64,000 nucleotides of DNA, from the NCBI RefSeq assembly GCF_000221185.1, contig NC_015865.1, positions 1,054,001 to 1,118,000 on the forward strand, read 5' to 3'. Position 1 is the first letter of the stretch. The number at the start of each line of letters is the position of its first letter. This stretch comes from Thermococcus sp. 4557. GTDB lineage: Archaea > Methanobacteriota_B > Thermococci > Thermococcales > Thermococcaceae. The notes beneath the pieces were generated by a model. It made no database searches. It saw nothing but the letters and a program-made list of their open reading frames with translations, and was not told where the DNA came from. Shown here one piece after another: positions 38,762 through 50,287 of the stretch. The position numbers and the translations under genes are program-made.

Positions 38762-40894
38762 ATGGACGAAAAACTGGAGAAGTTCATCTCTCACCTCAAG
38801 GTGCTCGTCGAGATGGAGCGTAAGGCCGAGATAGAGGCCATGCGCCTGGAGATGAAAAGGCTCAGCGGGCGCGAGAGGGAAAAGGTCGGGAGGGCCGTTC
38901 TGGGACTCAACGGGAAGGTCGTCGGGGAGGAGCTGGGCTACTTTTTGGTGAAATACGGCCGCGATAGAGAGATAAAGACCGAGATAAGCGTTGGCGATCT
39001 GGTGGTTGTCAGCAGGAGGGACCCGCTGAAGAGCGACCTGGTTGGAACGGTCGTCGAGAAGGGGAAGCGGTTCATAACGGTCGCCCTTGAAACCGTCCCG
39101 GAGTGGGCCCTAAAGGGAGTCCGCATCGACCTCTACGCCAACGACATAACCTTCAAGCGCTGGCTTGAGAACCTTGAGGCCCTTCGCGAGAGCGGGAGGA
39201 AGGCGCTGGAGCTTCACCTCGGTCTGAGGGAGCCGGAAGAAAGTGAGGCCCTTGAGTTCACGCCCTTTGATAGGAGCCTGAACGCGAGCCAGAGGAGGGC
39301 GGTCGCCAAAGCCCTTGGAAGCCCGGACTTCTTCCTTATCCACGGGCCCTTTGGAACCGGAAAGACGAGAACTCTGGCCGAGCTGATAAGGCAGGAGGTG
39401 GAGAGGGGCAACAGGGTTCTGGCAACGGCGGAGAGCAACGTTGCCGTGGACAATCTCGTGGAGAGACTCGTTGACTCCGGTTTGAAGGTCGTCCGCGTCG
39501 GCCACCCGAGCAGGGTCTCAAGGAGCCTCCACGAGACGACCCTGGCTTACCTCATAACCCGGCATGAACTCTACGGCGAGCTGAGGGAGCTGAGGGTTAT
39601 CGGCCAGAATCTGGCGGAAAAGCGCGACACGTTCACCAAACCATCGCCGAAGTACAGGCGCGGGCTGAGCGACAAGGAGATACTCAGGCTGGCCTCGAAG
39701 GGCATCGGGACGAGGGGCGTTCCGGCAAGGCTGATCAGGGAGATGGCGGAGTGGATTAAGATCAACCGGCAGGTCCAGAAGACCTTCGACGATGCCAGAA
39801 AGCTTGAGGAGAGAATAGCGAGGGAAATCATCCGAGAGGCGGACGTTGTTTTAACGACGAACTCCTCTGCGGGCCTCGACGTCGTTGACTACGGCTCCTA
39901 CGACGTGGCGATAATAGACGAGGCTACCCAGGCAACCATCCCAAGCGTCCTCATACCCATAAACCGCGCGAAGCGGTTCGTTTTGGCCGGAGACCACAAG
40001 CAGCTGCCCCCGACGATACTCAGCGAGAAGGCCAAGGAGTTAGGCAATACGCTCTTCGAGGGACTGATTGAGCGCTATCCCGGGAAGAGCGAGATGCTCA
40101 CAGTCCAGTACAGAATGAACGAAAGGCTCATGGAGTTCCCGAGCAGGGAGTTCTACGGCGGCCGGATAGAGGCGGACGAGAGCATCAGGGCGATAACCCT
40201 CGCCGACCTCGGGGTTAAAAGCCCCGCGTGCGATGGTTTGTGGAACGAAGTCCTCAGGCCGGAGAACGTCCTGGTCTTCGTGGACACCTCTGGAAGGGAA
40301 GACCGCTTCGAGAGACAGCGCTATGGGAGCGAGAGCAGGGAGAACCCGCTTGAGGCGAGGCTGGTTAAGGAGGTCGTTGAAAAACTCTTGGAGCTCGGTC
40401 TCAATCCGGAGTGGATTGGAGTGATTACCCCCTACGACGACCAGCGCGACCTGATACGCTCGCTCCTGCCGGAGGAGGTCGAGGTGAAGACTGTGGACGG
40501 CTACCAGGGAAGGGAAAAGGAGGTAATCGTCCTGTCCTTCGTCCGCTCCAACAGAAAGGGCGAGCTTGGTTTCTTAAAGGATCTGAGAAGGTTAAACGTC
40601 TCGCTGACGAGGGCCAAGAGGAAGCTGATTTTGATAGGCGATTCATCGACTTTGAGTGTCCATCCAACCTACAAACGGCTGGTGGAGTTTGTGAGTGAGA
40701 GGGAAACTGTGGTCGATGCAACAGGACTAACCAAACCGCCATCAAGTATGTCCATAGACAACGTGAGGGAAATTCTCGGGATTTCGAAGACGAAAGACTC
40801 AATAGACGTTCCAGAAGATGCCGAAAAAGTCAGGGAAAAGGACAGGGACAGAATGCGGTCAATATATGAGGGCACATCCTACAATCCTTTTTAA
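38762..40894 (+). CDS. IGHMBP2/UPF1-like superfamily 1 helicase
   Basis: A 710-residue ATP-dependent DNA/RNA helicase. An N-terminal beta-barrel domain (about 1-130) precedes Walker A GPFGTGKT (195-202), motif Ia [13 protein letters not shown], Walker B IIDEATQA (near 380), motif [16 protein letters not shown] and the C-terminal [21 protein letters not shown] and NVSLTRAK motifs of the UPF1-like group. Residues 270-330 form a helical insert. Likely role in nucleic-acid remodelling or repair. TATA CCTTTTAAAC near 38728-38738, GGGAGGA before the ATG. Confidence 0.92.
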   Translation: MDEKLEKFISHLKVLVEMERKAEIEAMRLEMKRLSGREREKVGRAVLGLNGKVVGEELGYFLVKYGRDREIKTEISVGDLVVVSRRDPLKSDLVGTVVEKGKRFITVALETVPEWALKGVRIDLYANDITFKRWLENLEALRESGRKALELHLGLREPEESEALEFTPFDRSLNASQRRAVAKALGSPDFFLIHGPFGTGKTRTLAELIRQEVERGNRVLATAESNVAVDNLVERLVDSGLKVVRVGHPSRVSRSLHETTLAYLITRHELYGELRELRVIGQNLAEKRDTFTKPSPKYRRGLSDKEILRLASKGIGTRGVPARLIREMAEWIKINRQVQKTFDDARKLEERIAREIIREADVVLTTNSSAGLDVVDYGSYDVAIIDEATQATIPSVLIPINRAKRFVLAGDHKQLPPTILSEKAKELGNTLFEGLIERYPGKSEMLTVQYRMNERLMEFPSREFYGGRIEADESIRAITLADLGVKSPACDGLWNEVLRPENVLVFVDTSGREDRFERQRYGSESRENPLEARLVKEVVEKLLELGLNPEWIGVITPYDDQRDLIRSLLPEEVEVKTVDGYQGREKEVIVLSFVRSNRKGELGFLKDLRRLNVSLTRAKRKLILIGDSSTLSVHPTYKRLVEFVSERETVVDATGLTKPPSSMSIDNVREILGISKTKDSIDVPEDAEKVREKDRDRMRSIYEGTSYNPF

Positions 40895-40902
40895 TGGATA
40901 CC

Positions 40903-40920
40903 CCCGGAACATGTTTCGGG
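40903..40920. promoter_or_regulatory. Palindrome near the taw3 transcription start
   Basis: CCCGGAACATGTTTCGGG is an 18-bp near-perfect palindrome (one G/T pair). It lies about 25 bases after the TATA-like CCTTTTTAATGG (40886-40897), so at or just after the expected transcription start. It could be an operator or a small leader hairpin. Confidence 0.35.
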
Positions 40921-40957
40921 AGTACACTCTGTCAAAATGGACGGGTAGGTGTGAGAA

Positions 40958-41566
40958 ATGTTCCTCTACACCAAAAACTTCGATGAGCAGAAAGCTAGAG
41001 CGATGGAAGGCCTCAGGCATGCCTTAGCCGAGAATAAGGTTGATGAGGACATAATACCGCTCTTGGAAAAGATAAACTCGCTCGAGAACTACTTTACCAC
41101 CTCATCCTGCTCGGGCAGGATTTCGGTCATGGAGATGCCGGACTTCGGGGACAAGGTTAATTCCGTCTGGCTCGGCAAGTGGCACAGAACCGTCAAAGTC
41201 GAGGAGGTGCTTGAGGCAATCGGGAGGCACGAGAAGGGACAGCTCTGGTTCCTGGTCAGGAGTCCGATTCTTCACGTCGGGGCGAGAACCATGGAGGACG
41301 CCGTTAAGTTGCTCAACCTCGCCATCGGGCTGGGCTTCAAGTACTCGAACATTAAAAGCGTGAGCCACAAAAAGCTCCTCGTTGAGATACGCTCCACCGA
41401 GAGAATGGACGTCCCGCTCGGCGCGGACGGGGAGTTGTGGGTGAACGAGGACTACATTGAGAGAATCGTTGCCATAGCGAACGACCAGCTGAGAAGGTTT
41501 AAGGGGAAGCTGAAGAGGCTGGAGGAAGAGGTTGGAAAGATAGAGAACACCCACCAGCTCATTTAA
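40958..41566 (+). CDS. taw3: tRNA wybutosine-pathway methyltransferase Taw3
   Basis: A 202-residue TYW3/Taw3 homologue, which methylates N4 of 7-(aminocarboxypropyl)-demethylwyosine at position 37 of tRNA-Phe. The family N-terminus with ENYFTTSSCSGRISV, then WLGKWHRTV, and the PILHVGARTMEDAV and GFKYSNIKSV motifs are clear. GGTGTGAG precedes the ATG. The stop overlaps the convergent DUF1464 gene by four bases. Confidence 0.94.
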   Translation: MFLYTKNFDEQKARAMEGLRHALAENKVDEDIIPLLEKINSLENYFTTSSCSGRISVMEMPDFGDKVNSVWLGKWHRTVKVEEVLEAIGRHEKGQLWFLVRSPILHVGARTMEDAVKLLNLAIGLGFKYSNIKSVSHKKLLVEIRSTERMDVPLGADGELWVNEDYIERIVAIANDQLRRFKGKLKRLEEEVGKIENTHQLI

Positions 41567-42630
41567 ACATCAATCGGGAGCTTTACGTAGTCAAGGACGC
41601 TTCCACGGCTCTTCTTTATCTCCACGTGCTCCACGAGCTCCTTGAACTGACCTCCAGCGAGGCCGTCGCCGATTATGGCGCTCCCCTGGGCGGCCTCTTT
41701 GGCCTTACCCTCAAGGCCCCTCTGCCTGACGACGGGAAGGTCAAAGAGCTCCTCGAAGGTATCCTCCACGTCCTTCCTCAGCTCGTCCATGCGCATCAGC
41801 CTGCCTGAGAGGATTATCTCTCTGGCCCTTCCAACGACGGCAAGTTCTGAGGCAACGGCCTTAATGAAGCCGTCCTTCATAGCCTCCCAGGCCCTTGAGA
41901 AGGGCTCCTCGTCGAGCCGCTTGGCAAACTCCTCCGGTGGAAGTATCTCGTTGGCCGCTATTACCGTTGCCCCGCCCCAGAAGAGATGCCACTTCTTTAT
42001 CCCTCCCATCAAATAGGCGACCTCGCCGTCGAGGGCGCCGCTGTTTACGTACGCAGGGCCGGGGAATATCGTCCCGCCGATGCCATCAACGATTTTTCCT
42101 CCCTTCACAGCTCCAGCGTAGTTGTAGCCGAAGCCCACCTCGAGGAGGACGAAGGAAACCTCGCTGTACTCAATTCCAAGCCTCTTCGCCTGGTCGTAGA
42201 TGCCGAGCACGGTTATCGCCATCTTGTCCGCCGTCCCCATGTCCACCTTGTTGTACTTCCTCCACTCAGGGACGGTCGGAAGGTGAATAACGCCCGGAAT
42301 GAACCAGACGTTCATGCCCTTCTCGGCCATCTGGCCGACCATCTCCTGGAGGCCGAGGAGAACGGGGATTTCCTTCATTTCCTCCTCTCTGACGAGGGTC
42401 ATCTCGAAGCGGTCCCTCTCGGTCAGCTCGCTTATGTGCTTCAGCGGAACCCCGTAGCCAGAGGGGCCGATTATGAGCTCGGCGTTGAAGTCCTCGATGG
42501 CCTTAACGATCCTCCCCGGGTCTTCGGCAACGACCTCGCTCGGAAACGTTAAATCGAGCTTTATCCTTCCGTCCTCAAGGCCTATGACATCGAAGCTCTT
42601 GGTTCCAGGGTCAACACCTATGACCCTCAC
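41563..42630 (-). CDS. DUF1464 ASKHA-fold protein (butyrate-kinase-like)
   Basis: A 355-residue protein with an actin/sugar-kinase (ASKHA) phosphate-1 motif, GVDPGTKSFDVIGLEDG at the N-terminus, and a second Gly-rich motif IDGIGGTIFPGP. I associate this set with DUF1464, annotated as a predicted butyrate kinase; the activity is not established. Its substrate and pathway cannot be read from the neighbours, which are taw3 and the thermosome gene. Confidence 0.8.
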   Translation of the reverse strand: MRVIGVDPGTKSFDVIGLEDGRIKLDLTFPSEVVAEDPGRIVKAIEDFNAELIIGPSGYGVPLKHISELTERDRFEMTLVREEEMKEIPVLLGLQEMVGQMAEKGMNVWFIPGVIHLPTVPEWRKYNKVDMGTADKMAITVLGIYDQAKRLGIEYSEVSFVLLEVGFGYNYAGAVKGGKIVDGIGGTIFPGPAYVNSGALDGEVAYLMGGIKKWHLFWGGATVIAANEILPPEEFAKRLDEEPFSRAWEAMKDGFIKAVASELAVVGRAREIILSGRLMRMDELRKDVEDTFEELFDLPVVRQRGLEGKAKEAAQGSAIIGDGLAGGQFKELVEHVEIKKSRGSVLDYVKLPIDV

Positions 42631-42764
42631 GAGAACTCCCTCCAGTTCAACCGGTCATCCAGAAAAGAAAGTCGCCGTTTATAAAACTGTCCCCGTTTAA
42701 CCCGTTAAAGCCTAAAAGCGGGGAATAAGAACGAGAAAAATTAAGGGAGTCGAATTAAGGGCCT

Positions 42765-44402
42765 TCAGTCGAGGTCGCTACCGAAGTCGCTGCCTCCGCC
42801 CTCGCCGCCCTTGTCCTTCTCGAGCTTGCTGGCGGCGATGACGTCGTCGATCCTGAGGATCATTATTGCCGCCTCGCTGGCGCTCTTGATGGCCTGCTTG
42901 GTGACCCTGACCGGGGCGATGACGCCCTTCTCCATCATGTCGGCCGGCTCGCCCTCGAAGACGTCGACACCGATGGTCGGGCCCTTCTCCTTGTGGGCGG
43001 CGATGACCTTCACGAGGATCTCGATCGGGTCGAGACCGGCGTTCTCGGCGAGGGTCCTCGGGATGACCTTGAGGGCCTCGGCGAAGTTCTCGATGGCGAG
43101 CTGCTCCTTGCCGCCGACCTCCTTGGCGAACTCGTCGAGCCTTATGCTGAGCTCGATCTCCGGAGCACCGCCGGCGGCGAGTATCTTGCCGTCCTCGACG
43201 ATGTCCTTGACGACCTTGACGGCGTCCTCAAGGGCGCGCTCAACCTCGTCGACGACGTGCTCGGTGCCGCCGCGGATGAGTATAGTGACGGCCTTCGGGT
43301 TCTTGCAGCCCTCGACGAAAATCATGTTCTCGCCGGCGACCTTCCTCTGCTCGACGAGCTCGGCCTCACCGAGGTCCTCGGCAGTGAGGTCGCGGACGTT
43401 GGTGACGATCTTGGCGCCGGTGGCCTTGGCGAGCTTCTCCATGTCGCTCTTCTTAACCCTCCTCACGGCGAGGATGCCGTACTTGGCCAGGTAGTGCTGG
43501 GCGAGGTCATCGATGCCCTTCTGGACGAAGACGACGTTGGCGCCGACCTCCTTGATCTTGTCGACCATCTCGCGGAGCATCTTCTCCTCCTGCTCGAGGA
43601 AGGCCTGGAGCTGCTCCGGGCTGGTGATCCTGATCTCGGCGTCGGTCTCGGTCTCCTTGACCTCGAGGGCCTCGTTGATGAGGGCAATCTTCGCGTTCTC
43701 AACCCTCTTCGGCATTCCCGGGTGGACAACTTCCTTGTCGATGACGACGCCGCGAACGAGCCTGGTGTCCCTGACACTGCCGCCCTCCTTCTTCTCGAAC
43801 TTGATGTTGTCGAGGTCGACCTTGTAGGTGCCGTCGACCTTCTCGGCGACCTGCCTGACGGCGTCAACAGCTATCTCGGCGAGGTACTCGCGCTCCTCCT
43901 CGGCGGCCTTACCGGTGATGGAGGTGACAGCGGCCTTCTTGAGGATCTCGGCGTCCTCAACGTCGATCTCCCTGGCCATGTTGTCAAGTATCTCCTGGGC
44001 CTTCTCGGCGGCCAGGGCGTAACCCTTTATGATTATGCTCGGATGGATGTTCTGGTCAAGGAGCTCCTCAGCCTTCCTGAGAAGCTCACCGGCGATGACG
44101 ACGGCGGTAGTGGTTCCATCGCCAGCCTCCTTGTCCTGAGTCTTAGCAACCTCAACCATCATCTTCGCGGCCGGGTGCTGGATGTCCATCTCGTCGAGGA
44201 TGGTTGCACCGTCGTTGGTGATGACGATGTCTCCGAGGCTGTCAACGAGCATCTTGTCCATACCCTTCGGGCCGAGGGTGGTCCTGACGGTCTCCGCGAT
44301 TATCCTCGCGGCAAGAATGTTGAGCCTCTGGGCATCCCTTCCAACGTACCTCTGGGTTCCCTCAGGCAGAATAACAACCGGCTGTCCAGCGAGCTGGGCC
44401 AT
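42765..44402 (-). CDS. Thermosome (group II chaperonin) subunit
   Basis: A 545-residue subunit of the ATP-driven double-ring chaperonin. The ATP-site motifs [24 protein letters not shown] and [15 protein letters not shown] and the C-terminal GGAPEIELS are canonical. The tail [14 protein letters not shown] is glycine-rich with an acidic end. Thermococcus species often have two such genes, one heat- and one cold-induced; which this is cannot be told here. A strong TATA TTTATAAATA (44498-44489, - strand) with an A-rich BRE lies about 90 bases upstream. Confidence 0.97.
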   Translation of the reverse strand: MAQLAGQPVVILPEGTQRYVGRDAQRLNILAARIIAETVRTTLGPKGMDKMLVDSLGDIVITNDGATILDEMDIQHPAAKMMVEVAKTQDKEAGDGTTTAVVIAGELLRKAEELLDQNIHPSIIIKGYALAAEKAQEILDNMAREIDVEDAEILKKAAVTSITGKAAEEEREYLAEIAVDAVRQVAEKVDGTYKVDLDNIKFEKKEGGSVRDTRLVRGVVIDKEVVHPGMPKRVENAKIALINEALEVKETETDAEIRITSPEQLQAFLEQEEKMLREMVDKIKEVGANVVFVQKGIDDLAQHYLAKYGILAVRRVKKSDMEKLAKATGAKIVTNVRDLTAEDLGEAELVEQRKVAGENMIFVEGCKNPKAVTILIRGGTEHVVDEVERALEDAVKVVKDIVEDGKILAAGGAPEIELSIRLDEFAKEVGGKEQLAIENFAEALKVIPRTLAENAGLDPIEILVKVIAAHKEKGPTIGVDVFEGEPADMMEKGVIAPVRVTKQAIKSASEAAIMILRIDDVIAASKLEKDKGGEGGGSDFGSDLD

Positions 44403-44513
44403 CTCCCCTCACCTCCGCCCGCTTTTGTTTTCCACCAATGAGAGCTTTTAGTTACAATTAGTGTTTCCGGTCTATGGTTCCTTTGGCTTATTTATAAATT
44501 TTTCGGTTTCTTG

Positions 44514-44529
44514 GCCGCACTAGTGCGGC
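44514..44529. repeat. Perfect 16-bp palindrome between chlID and the thermosome promoter
   Basis: GCCGCACTAGTGCGGC is a perfect palindrome located just upstream of the thermosome TATA/BRE and downstream of the chlID stop. It can form a stem of seven G/C-rich pairs as RNA. It may be a terminator hairpin for the long operon ending at 44640, or an operator of the thermosome gene. The rest of this 237-base gap shows no gene; a second hairpin CGTTCT-n9-AGAACG lies near 44611-44631. Confidence 0.45.
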
Positions 44530-44639
44530 AGCCCGGTACACCCGAAGGGGAAAGTTTTAGGAAATCAGAGCCACCAGCTGTTCAGTCTTCTCTCCCACCC
44601 CGGCACAGCCGTTCTTCCAGCTACAGAACGCTTCGGGGG

Positions 44640-46553
44640 CTAAACTTTATGCACCTTTGCCCCGGCAACCCGCTCCAGGATGGGGACATAGGACAGGCCC
44701 GGGCTTATCCCCCTTCCTCTCGTGTCATAAACCGTGAGCTCAATCTCCCTCTTTTTCAGCGCCCTGGCAAGCTCCGTTATTTCCTCCTTAATCCTCCTTC
44801 CAAAGAGCGGCACGTTTGCCTTTCCGTCGGTTATTAGAAAAGCCCTCACCTTGACCGACCGGTCCTTCATCCTCTCCCTGTTCGCCAAAAGCAAAAGATT
44901 GTAGAGGGCAGAGCTTAAAGGTGTCCTCCCTCCAGTCGGAACGCTCTCTATTTTCTCAAGCACTTCCCAGTAGTTCTTAGTGGGTGGAACAAATATCTCC
45001 GCCTGGTTACCTTTCGCAACGATCATGGCCATCTTTGACTTTTTGATGTAGCCGTTCTCAACCAATTTCTCCGCTATTCCCTTCGCAATGCTTATCCTCT
45101 TCTGCACGGCCATGCTTCCGCTCGAATCCAGGAGCAAAACCCAGAGCGTTGGTGCCTTTGCCTTCCTGACCCTAACACGAACGTCCTTTAAATTAAGCTT
45201 TATTGGAGGCTTTTTTCCATTCAGAGCTGCCCAAACCAGAGAGTTGTAAAAATCAACGTCTTTAATTTTGCCGTTGGTTGGTGGGAGATACGAAACTGGA
45301 ACGCCTTTGGGGAAGTTTATTACTGTAACGCTGACGTCCCTTGAGGACCGGTATCCCGTGAATTCGCCTCCATCAAAGTTTTTGCTTTCTATCCCCGGGA
45401 TTTTAGCCTCGCTCGAGCGAAAATTCTGCTCTAAGTTTCCAGTTCCTCGACTTCGAGCGCTTCCACTTTTTTCTCCCTTCTTGTGCTCATGCTTGTGGTG
45501 GTGCTTATGATCTTGATTGTGCTCCCTATCATCTTTAGGCTTTGGGGGCCTCATCTGGGGCGGCTTTTGGAACGGCCTGTCCCTCAGGCGGTGCGGTAAA
45601 GCTAATTCCATAGCTTTTTCTAAGTCTTCCAGTGAGACCCTTCTCCTCCCGTTTAGGGCGGCTATCGCTTTGGCCGTCTTTATCGTGGCTATCTCGGCCC
45701 TGTTGGTTTTGATTCCCAGGTTAACGACCGTTTCAGCCAAAAGCTTCAGCAAATCGTCGCTTATCTCGACCTTCGGCAGAACCTCCCTCGCCTTAACGAT
45801 CCTCTCCGTGAGCTTCTTCTCTTCGCTCTCATATTTTTTGTAGAAGTTTATGGGGTCTTCATGGAACTCCTCAACGCGCTTGACTATCTCTATCCTCTCC
45901 TCCGGGTTCATAGGTGCTGAAACTTCAACGCATAAACCGAACCTGTCGAGGATCTGCGGTCTGAGCTCGCCTTCCTCTGGGTTCATGCTTCCAACCAGGA
46001 TGAACCTCGCCGGATGCCTGAAGGAGATTCCCTCCCTCTCTATAGTGTTCCATCCCATTGCTGCAGCATCTAAGAGTGAATCGGCTATGTAGTCGTCCAG
46101 GAGGTTGACCTCATCAATGTAGAGCACGTTTCTGTTTGCTTCCGCTAGTATTCCCGGCTGCAGAGCTTTTTTGCCCTCCTTTAAAAAGCGCTCCACATCA
46201 ACGGTTCCAACGAGCCTGTCTATGGTAACACTGAGGGGCAGGTCCACAACGCGCATCTTCCTCTTTGCCACTGGCAGTCCTTCTCCCCGCTCATACCTCT
46301 CATAACAGCTGTCGCACATCTCCAGCGGGTTCCCCGGATTGCAGTTGAAGGGACAGTCCGCCACAACTTCAATCTCGGGCAAGACGTTGGCCAGAGCCCT
46401 AACTAAGGTCGATTTTCCCGTTCCCTTATCTCCTTTAAGCAGGACACCACCAATCAGTGGATTAACGGCCACGGCCAGCAGTGCCAGCTTGGCCTTTTCC
46501 TGCCCGACTATTGCGGAGAACGGGAAGACTAATCGTTTTTCACGAGGCTCCAT
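44640..46553 (-). CDS. Fused ChlI-ChlD-type metal chelatase AAA/vWA subunit
   Basis: A 637-residue protein. Residues 10-330 are a ChlI-type AAA+ module with Walker [13 protein letters not shown], Walker [14 protein letters not shown] and the family four-Cys insert ([18 protein letters not shown]). Residues 330-420 are a His/Lys-rich linker ([12 protein letters not shown]), a likely metal-binding segment. The C-terminal von Willebrand A domain has an intact MIDAS motif, [10 protein letters not shown]. It would drive the CobN subunit encoded upstream with a 25-base overlap. RBS GGTGGAGG. Strong family call. Confidence 0.88.
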   Translation of the reverse strand: MEPREKRLVFPFSAIVGQEKAKLALLAVAVNPLIGGVLLKGDKGTGKSTLVRALANVLPEIEVVADCPFNCNPGNPLEMCDSCYERYERGEGLPVAKRKMRVVDLPLSVTIDRLVGTVDVERFLKEGKKALQPGILAEANRNVLYIDEVNLLDDYIADSLLDAAAMGWNTIEREGISFRHPARFILVGSMNPEEGELRPQILDRFGLCVEVSAPMNPEERIEIVKRVEEFHEDPINFYKKYESEEKKLTERIVKAREVLPKVEISDDLLKLLAETVVNLGIKTNRAEIATIKTAKAIAALNGRRRVSLEDLEKAMELALPHRLRDRPFQKPPQMRPPKPKDDREHNQDHKHHHKHEHKKGEKSGSARSRGTGNLEQNFRSSEAKIPGIESKNFDGGEFTGYRSSRDVSVTVINFPKGVPVSYLPPTNGKIKDVDFYNSLVWAALNGKKPPIKLNLKDVRVRVRKAKAPTLWVLLLDSSGSMAVQKRISIAKGIAEKLVENGYIKKSKMAMIVAKGNQAEIFVPPTKNYWEVLEKIESVPTGGRTPLSSALYNLLLLANRERMKDRSVKVRAFLITDGKANVPLFGRRIKEEITELARALKKREIELTVYDTRGRGISPGLSYVPILERVAGAKVHKV

Positions 46554-49500
46554 ATTCCCTCCACCTCCCTCATGTTTTCACTCCAGTGTTCGTCGTCTTC
46601 AGCCGTGTAGATTTCAATCGTCCCGCCCTGGACTTCCCCTTCACCAAGGCTTTCTTCCAGAATTCCTTCGATTTCCGAATAAACCTCCATGAGCCTTTCA
46701 ATGAGCTCCTCACTCGTCTCCCACAGGCCGCGCTCATAGGCTTCAATCAGCCTTCTCGCGATCTCCTCGATGGCGTAGGGGTTGTGTTCCTCGAACCATT
46801 TTCTCATCTCTTCATCCAGAACGTATTTCCCTGCTATCTCGTCAAAAACCCAGTCTTCAACGAGCTTTGTTGTCGCCTCCCAGCCGTATATGTGGTTGAT
46901 CTTCTTGGAGAACTCGCTCGCCCCCCGGTAGCCGTGCTTCTTCATCTCCTCAATCCACCGCTCGTTGAGGAGCTTTGCTCTGACGACCCTCTCGAGCTCA
47001 ACTTTCATGTCAACGATTTTGGTATCGCTTATGTCCCTCGTGTCCGTCTGAACCACTTCAGCGTTCTTGCCGGTTAGGGCATCAACTGCGGCCTTGAACC
47101 CTCCGTGATGGGCAAAATAGCAGCAGCAGTTCGTCGGGTCGTGCTCGTCGCTTATGTGGTTTCTGTTGATTACGTCCACCTCTTTTAGGCTCAGAACCAG
47201 CGAGTCATATGCTTCAACGCCAAAGGTATCCTTTCCGTAGGCATAGCCGCTCCACTGAATCCACACCTTAGCTAAGTCCTCGTCACTCCCCCAGCCCGAT
47301 GATTCAACCGCTAAATTCACTCCAGCCCCGTAGGCACCCGGTGGGGCCGAGAAAACCCTAAACCTTGCGAACCTCCGTGCTTCCTCAAAGCTCTTTCCGA
47401 GCTCAATGAGCTTTTTGATGTGCCCAACGTAGTGCTTTCTAGTGTAGTTCATCTCCAAGGGCTCATCCAGCGTAACGACCTTCTCTATGGCCTCGTCAAT
47501 CAGGTAGATATAGTTCGGCAGCGTGTCCCTCACGATTCCGCTTATCCTCACCAGAACGTCAATCCTCGGCCTTCCGAGCTCCTCCAGAGGTATGACTTCA
47601 AGCCCGGCAACCACGTCCCCCTTCCAAACCGGTCTGACTCCAATCAGGTACAGAATCTGGGCCATCTGCTCTCCATCCGCCTTATAACCGTCTATGCTCC
47701 AGAGAACCTGTCCGACGCTTTCCGGGTATTTTCCGTGCTTTTTCCTGTATTCCTCCAGGAGCTTCTCCGCGGTTTCAATCCCTACCTGCCACGCCGCTTT
47801 AGTCGGCAGAGTCCTTGGATCAACTGCATAGAAGTTCCTTCCCGTTGGCAGAATTTCGAACTTCCCCCTCGTTATCGCGCCTGAGGGGCCGGGTTCAACG
47901 TATTCTCCACTCAGTCCCTTCAAGAATCCTTCGTGCTCCTTTTTACACTCAATTATTTTCTCCCCAACTTCCAGGGCTTTTCTAAACGTTTCTTCAAGCT
48001 TTTCTTTCTTCTTGACTTTAAATCCAAACTTCTCAATTTCTTCCCCAATGACTTCAAAGCCTTCTCCCTTAAGCAAACGCTCCAGGCTCTTGACTGCTAT
48101 CTTGTGGAAGATTTCCAACAGTTCTCTGTTCGTGAACCCGTTTGTAGTTCCCAGGGGGTTCTTTTTCATCTCATCGTAGTCCAGGTCTACTGCCTCGGCT
48201 ATGACTCTCCTAATCGAAGGGGAAGCGTAGGAATCATAGGCCATTGCAGTGGCAACGTATTCTGCCAGCCTCTCGGGCTCCTCTGGCGGATAGCCGAAGA
48301 TGTGCAGGCCGAGGTTTATCTGGGAGCCCCTCATCAGCTCAACGTAGCGGTGGATTTCCTCTATCGTCTGCTCTTCACTTTCCGGGTCCGCTATTCTCAG
48401 CCTGTTTTCTTTGGCCTTCTCAAGAATCTGCTCGTAAATCTTCTTTCTCCTTGCCTCGTCTCCCAAGTTCTTAGCCTTTGCATACTGGGTCAGGAGGGAG
48501 TCCAAATCGTCCAGAACCTCCGCCATTCCCATCGGGGGGTAGATGTGGTCTACAAGCGCTGCGTAGCTTCTCCTCTTGGCAATGACTCCCTCCATCGGGT
48601 TGGAGACAGCATAAACGTAGAGGTGAGGAACGTCGTCCAGGCTCGCCTCAGGAACACACGAGGGGGAGAGCCCAACGCCTTTTCCGGGCCTGAATTCAAG
48701 GTAGCCGTGGGTTCCGAAGTGAACTATTACATCAGCCTTGAATTTCCGCGTTATCCACCTGTAAACGGCCCACCACTGGTGCGGTGGGACTATCCTTGGG
48801 TCATGCAAAATTCTACAAACTTTTCCGTCGCACCTGGCCCCGGCGCAGCCGAACTTGGGCTGGGGGGTTATGAAGACGTTTCCAAACCTTATCCCCGGGA
48901 CGACGAACTTTCCGTCGTGGACCATACCAACCAGCGCTTTGTCAACTTTTCCAGCCAGGACATCCTCAGGTCTTCCCCAGTCCCTGACGATTCTTTCCCT
49001 CAAGTCCTCCGGCAGCTCGTTGAACCACTCCAGATACTCCTCCAGGCCCACGAAGTCAATTGCTCCTCCGCTTTTGACGATCTCCTCAACGCTCGTCCAC
49101 CTGAACTCGCTTATAGCCTTCCTCTCCAGGATAAGCTTTATCAGCTCTTCACCGTTCTCCGGCAGGTCTTCGCCAACGTAGTAGCCTTCTTCTTTGAGCC
49201 CCTGCAGAAGTCTGACGATGCTCTCGGGAACATCCAGGCCGAAGCCAACGGCGACGTTTGCCTCAAGGCCTTTGCACGGCGGGTTTATCAAAACGATTGC
49301 TATCCTAACTTCATCCTTGGGCTTCTTCCTGAGCTCAATCCACTTCTTCACCCTTCTGGCCAGGTACCTCATGTGCTCTTCATAGGGCTCGCCCCTCTTG
49401 TAGCCCTCAATGTTTCTGGTTCCGGCTATGAAAATCGGCTCAATTGCACCCGCAACTTCCGGAATTATTACCCCATAGACCTGAGTCATGTAGTCAACGC

Positions 49501-50287
49501 CCTTCTCGCTTTTCTTCCAATCCTCAAGGGACTGGTAGTAGGACCTTATCGGGGCGAAGACCGGGACGTTGAGCCTCCCCAGGTTCTTCAGCTCGACCGT
49601 GCCGAAGGAGATTAAGCTCACCAGAGCTTCTACAACCGGCTTTCCATCCTTCATGAAGAACTCCTCAACGGCCTCGCTCTTCTCCCTCCCAAGCCCCGTC
49701 CTTGAGTCTTTTCCGTAGGTGAAGACCGGGACTACCCCAAAGCCTTCCCCCTCAAGGGCCTTGATGAGCTCTCCAATTGGTCTGAACTCCTTGTAAAGCC
49801 AGGCACTCCTCCAGAAGAGAACTCCAATGAGGGGCCTCTTCCCGTAGGCTTTCAGGTATTCGTCCAGGCTTTCAAAAAGGCCCAGTTCAGGGTGATAGAT
49901 GCCGTGCATCGGCACCTCCTGGGGAGCTTCGTAATCAATCTCCGCTCCAGCGAGGCTCGCAAGGAACCTGACCAGGTTCCTCAGGTTCTTTTCACCCCCA
50001 AGGACGTAGTAGGTCTTGGCCTTTATCAGAAACTCCTCCGGGACGTTTGCCAGGCCCTCCAGGCCGGCGCAGGCGATGACTTTAGCTCTGCTTTCTTTAA
50101 TCCTCTCCTCCACTATTTCAGGAAGCCCGTGGGCGTAGATGAAGATTACATCCGATTTCTCTATCCTCTCCAGCTCCCTCTCGCAGTTCTGGTCGGTGAG
50201 CACGAGCCCATCTATTCTCTCCTCCTCAAGTATCTCCCTCAGCAGGGGTAGGGGCCTCGCGCCGTATCCTAAGATGAAGCATATCAT
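46529..50287 (-). CDS. cobN: CobN-type cobaltochelatase / Mg-chelatase H-like subunit
   Basis: A 1252-residue large chelatase subunit that would insert a metal, by family knowledge Co or Mg, into a tetrapyrrole. [45 protein letters not shown] (read in part) and [23 protein letters not shown] are typical CobN regions. It starts by ATGA overlap with the ABC ATPase gene and has GGAGGTGA before it. In this operon with a corrinoid/metallophore-type importer, a role in cobalt-corrinoid metabolism is likely. No corrin-ring biosynthesis gene is in the window. Confidence 0.9.
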   Translation of the reverse strand: MICFILGYGARPLPLLREILEEERIDGLVLTDQNCERELERIEKSDVIFIYAHGLPEIVEERIKESRAKVIACAGLEGLANVPEEFLIKAKTYYVLGGEKNLRNLVRFLASLAGAEIDYEAPQEVPMHGIYHPELGLFESLDEYLKAYGKRPLIGVLFWRSAWLYKEFRPIGELIKALEGEGFGVVPVFTYGKDSRTGLGREKSEAVEEFFMKDGKPVVEALVSLISFGTVELKNLGRLNVPVFAPIRSYYQSLEDWKKSEKGVDYMTQVYGVIIPEVAGAIEPIFIAGTRNIEGYKRGEPYEEHMRYLARRVKKWIELRKKPKDEVRIAIVLINPPCKGLEANVAVGFGLDVPESIVRLLQGLKEEGYYVGEDLPENGEELIKLILERKAISEFRWTSVEEIVKSGGAIDFVGLEEYLEWFNELPEDLRERIVRDWGRPEDVLAGKVDKALVGMVHDGKFVVPGIRFGNVFITPQPKFGCAGARCDGKVCRILHDPRIVPPHQWWAVYRWITRKFKADVIVHFGTHGYLEFRPGKGVGLSPSCVPEASLDDVPHLYVYAVSNPMEGVIAKRRSYAALVDHIYPPMGMAEVLDDLDSLLTQYAKAKNLGDEARRKKIYEQILEKAKENRLRIADPESEEQTIEEIHRYVELMRGSQINLGLHIFGYPPEEPERLAEYVATAMAYDSYASPSIRRVIAEAVDLDYDEMKKNPLGTTNGFTNRELLEIFHKIAVKSLERLLKGEGFEVIGEEIEKFGFKVKKKEKLEETFRKALEVGEKIIECKKEHEGFLKGLSGEYVEPGPSGAITRGKFEILPTGRNFYAVDPRTLPTKAAWQVGIETAEKLLEEYRKKHGKYPESVGQVLWSIDGYKADGEQMAQILYLIGVRPVWKGDVVAGLEVIPLEELGRPRIDVLVRISGIVRDTLPNYIYLIDEAIEKVVTLDEPLEMNYTRKHYVGHIKKLIELGKSFEEARRFARFRVFSAPPGAYGAGVNLAVESSGWGSDEDLAKVWIQWSGYAYGKDTFGVEAYDSLVLSLKEVDVINRNHISDEHDPTNCCCYFAHHGGFKAAVDALTGKNAEVVQTDTRDISDTKIVDMKVELERVVRAKLLNERWIEEMKKHGYRGASEFSKKINHIYGWEATTKLVEDWVFDEIAGKYVLDEEMRKWFEEHNPYAIEEIARRLIEAYERGLWETSEELIERLMEVYSEIEGILEESLGEGEVQGGTIEIYTAEDDEHWSENMREVEGIWSLVKND

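Noticed and set aside
42993-44441. 482-residue + strand reading frame opposite the thermosome gene
   Set aside because: Leu/Asp/Val-rich low-complexity product typical of the antisense of a strongly codon-biased gene; no ribosome binding site.
47933-49615. 560-residue + strand frame opposite cobN
   Set aside because: Mirror of the cobN codon pattern, no family motif and no start signals.
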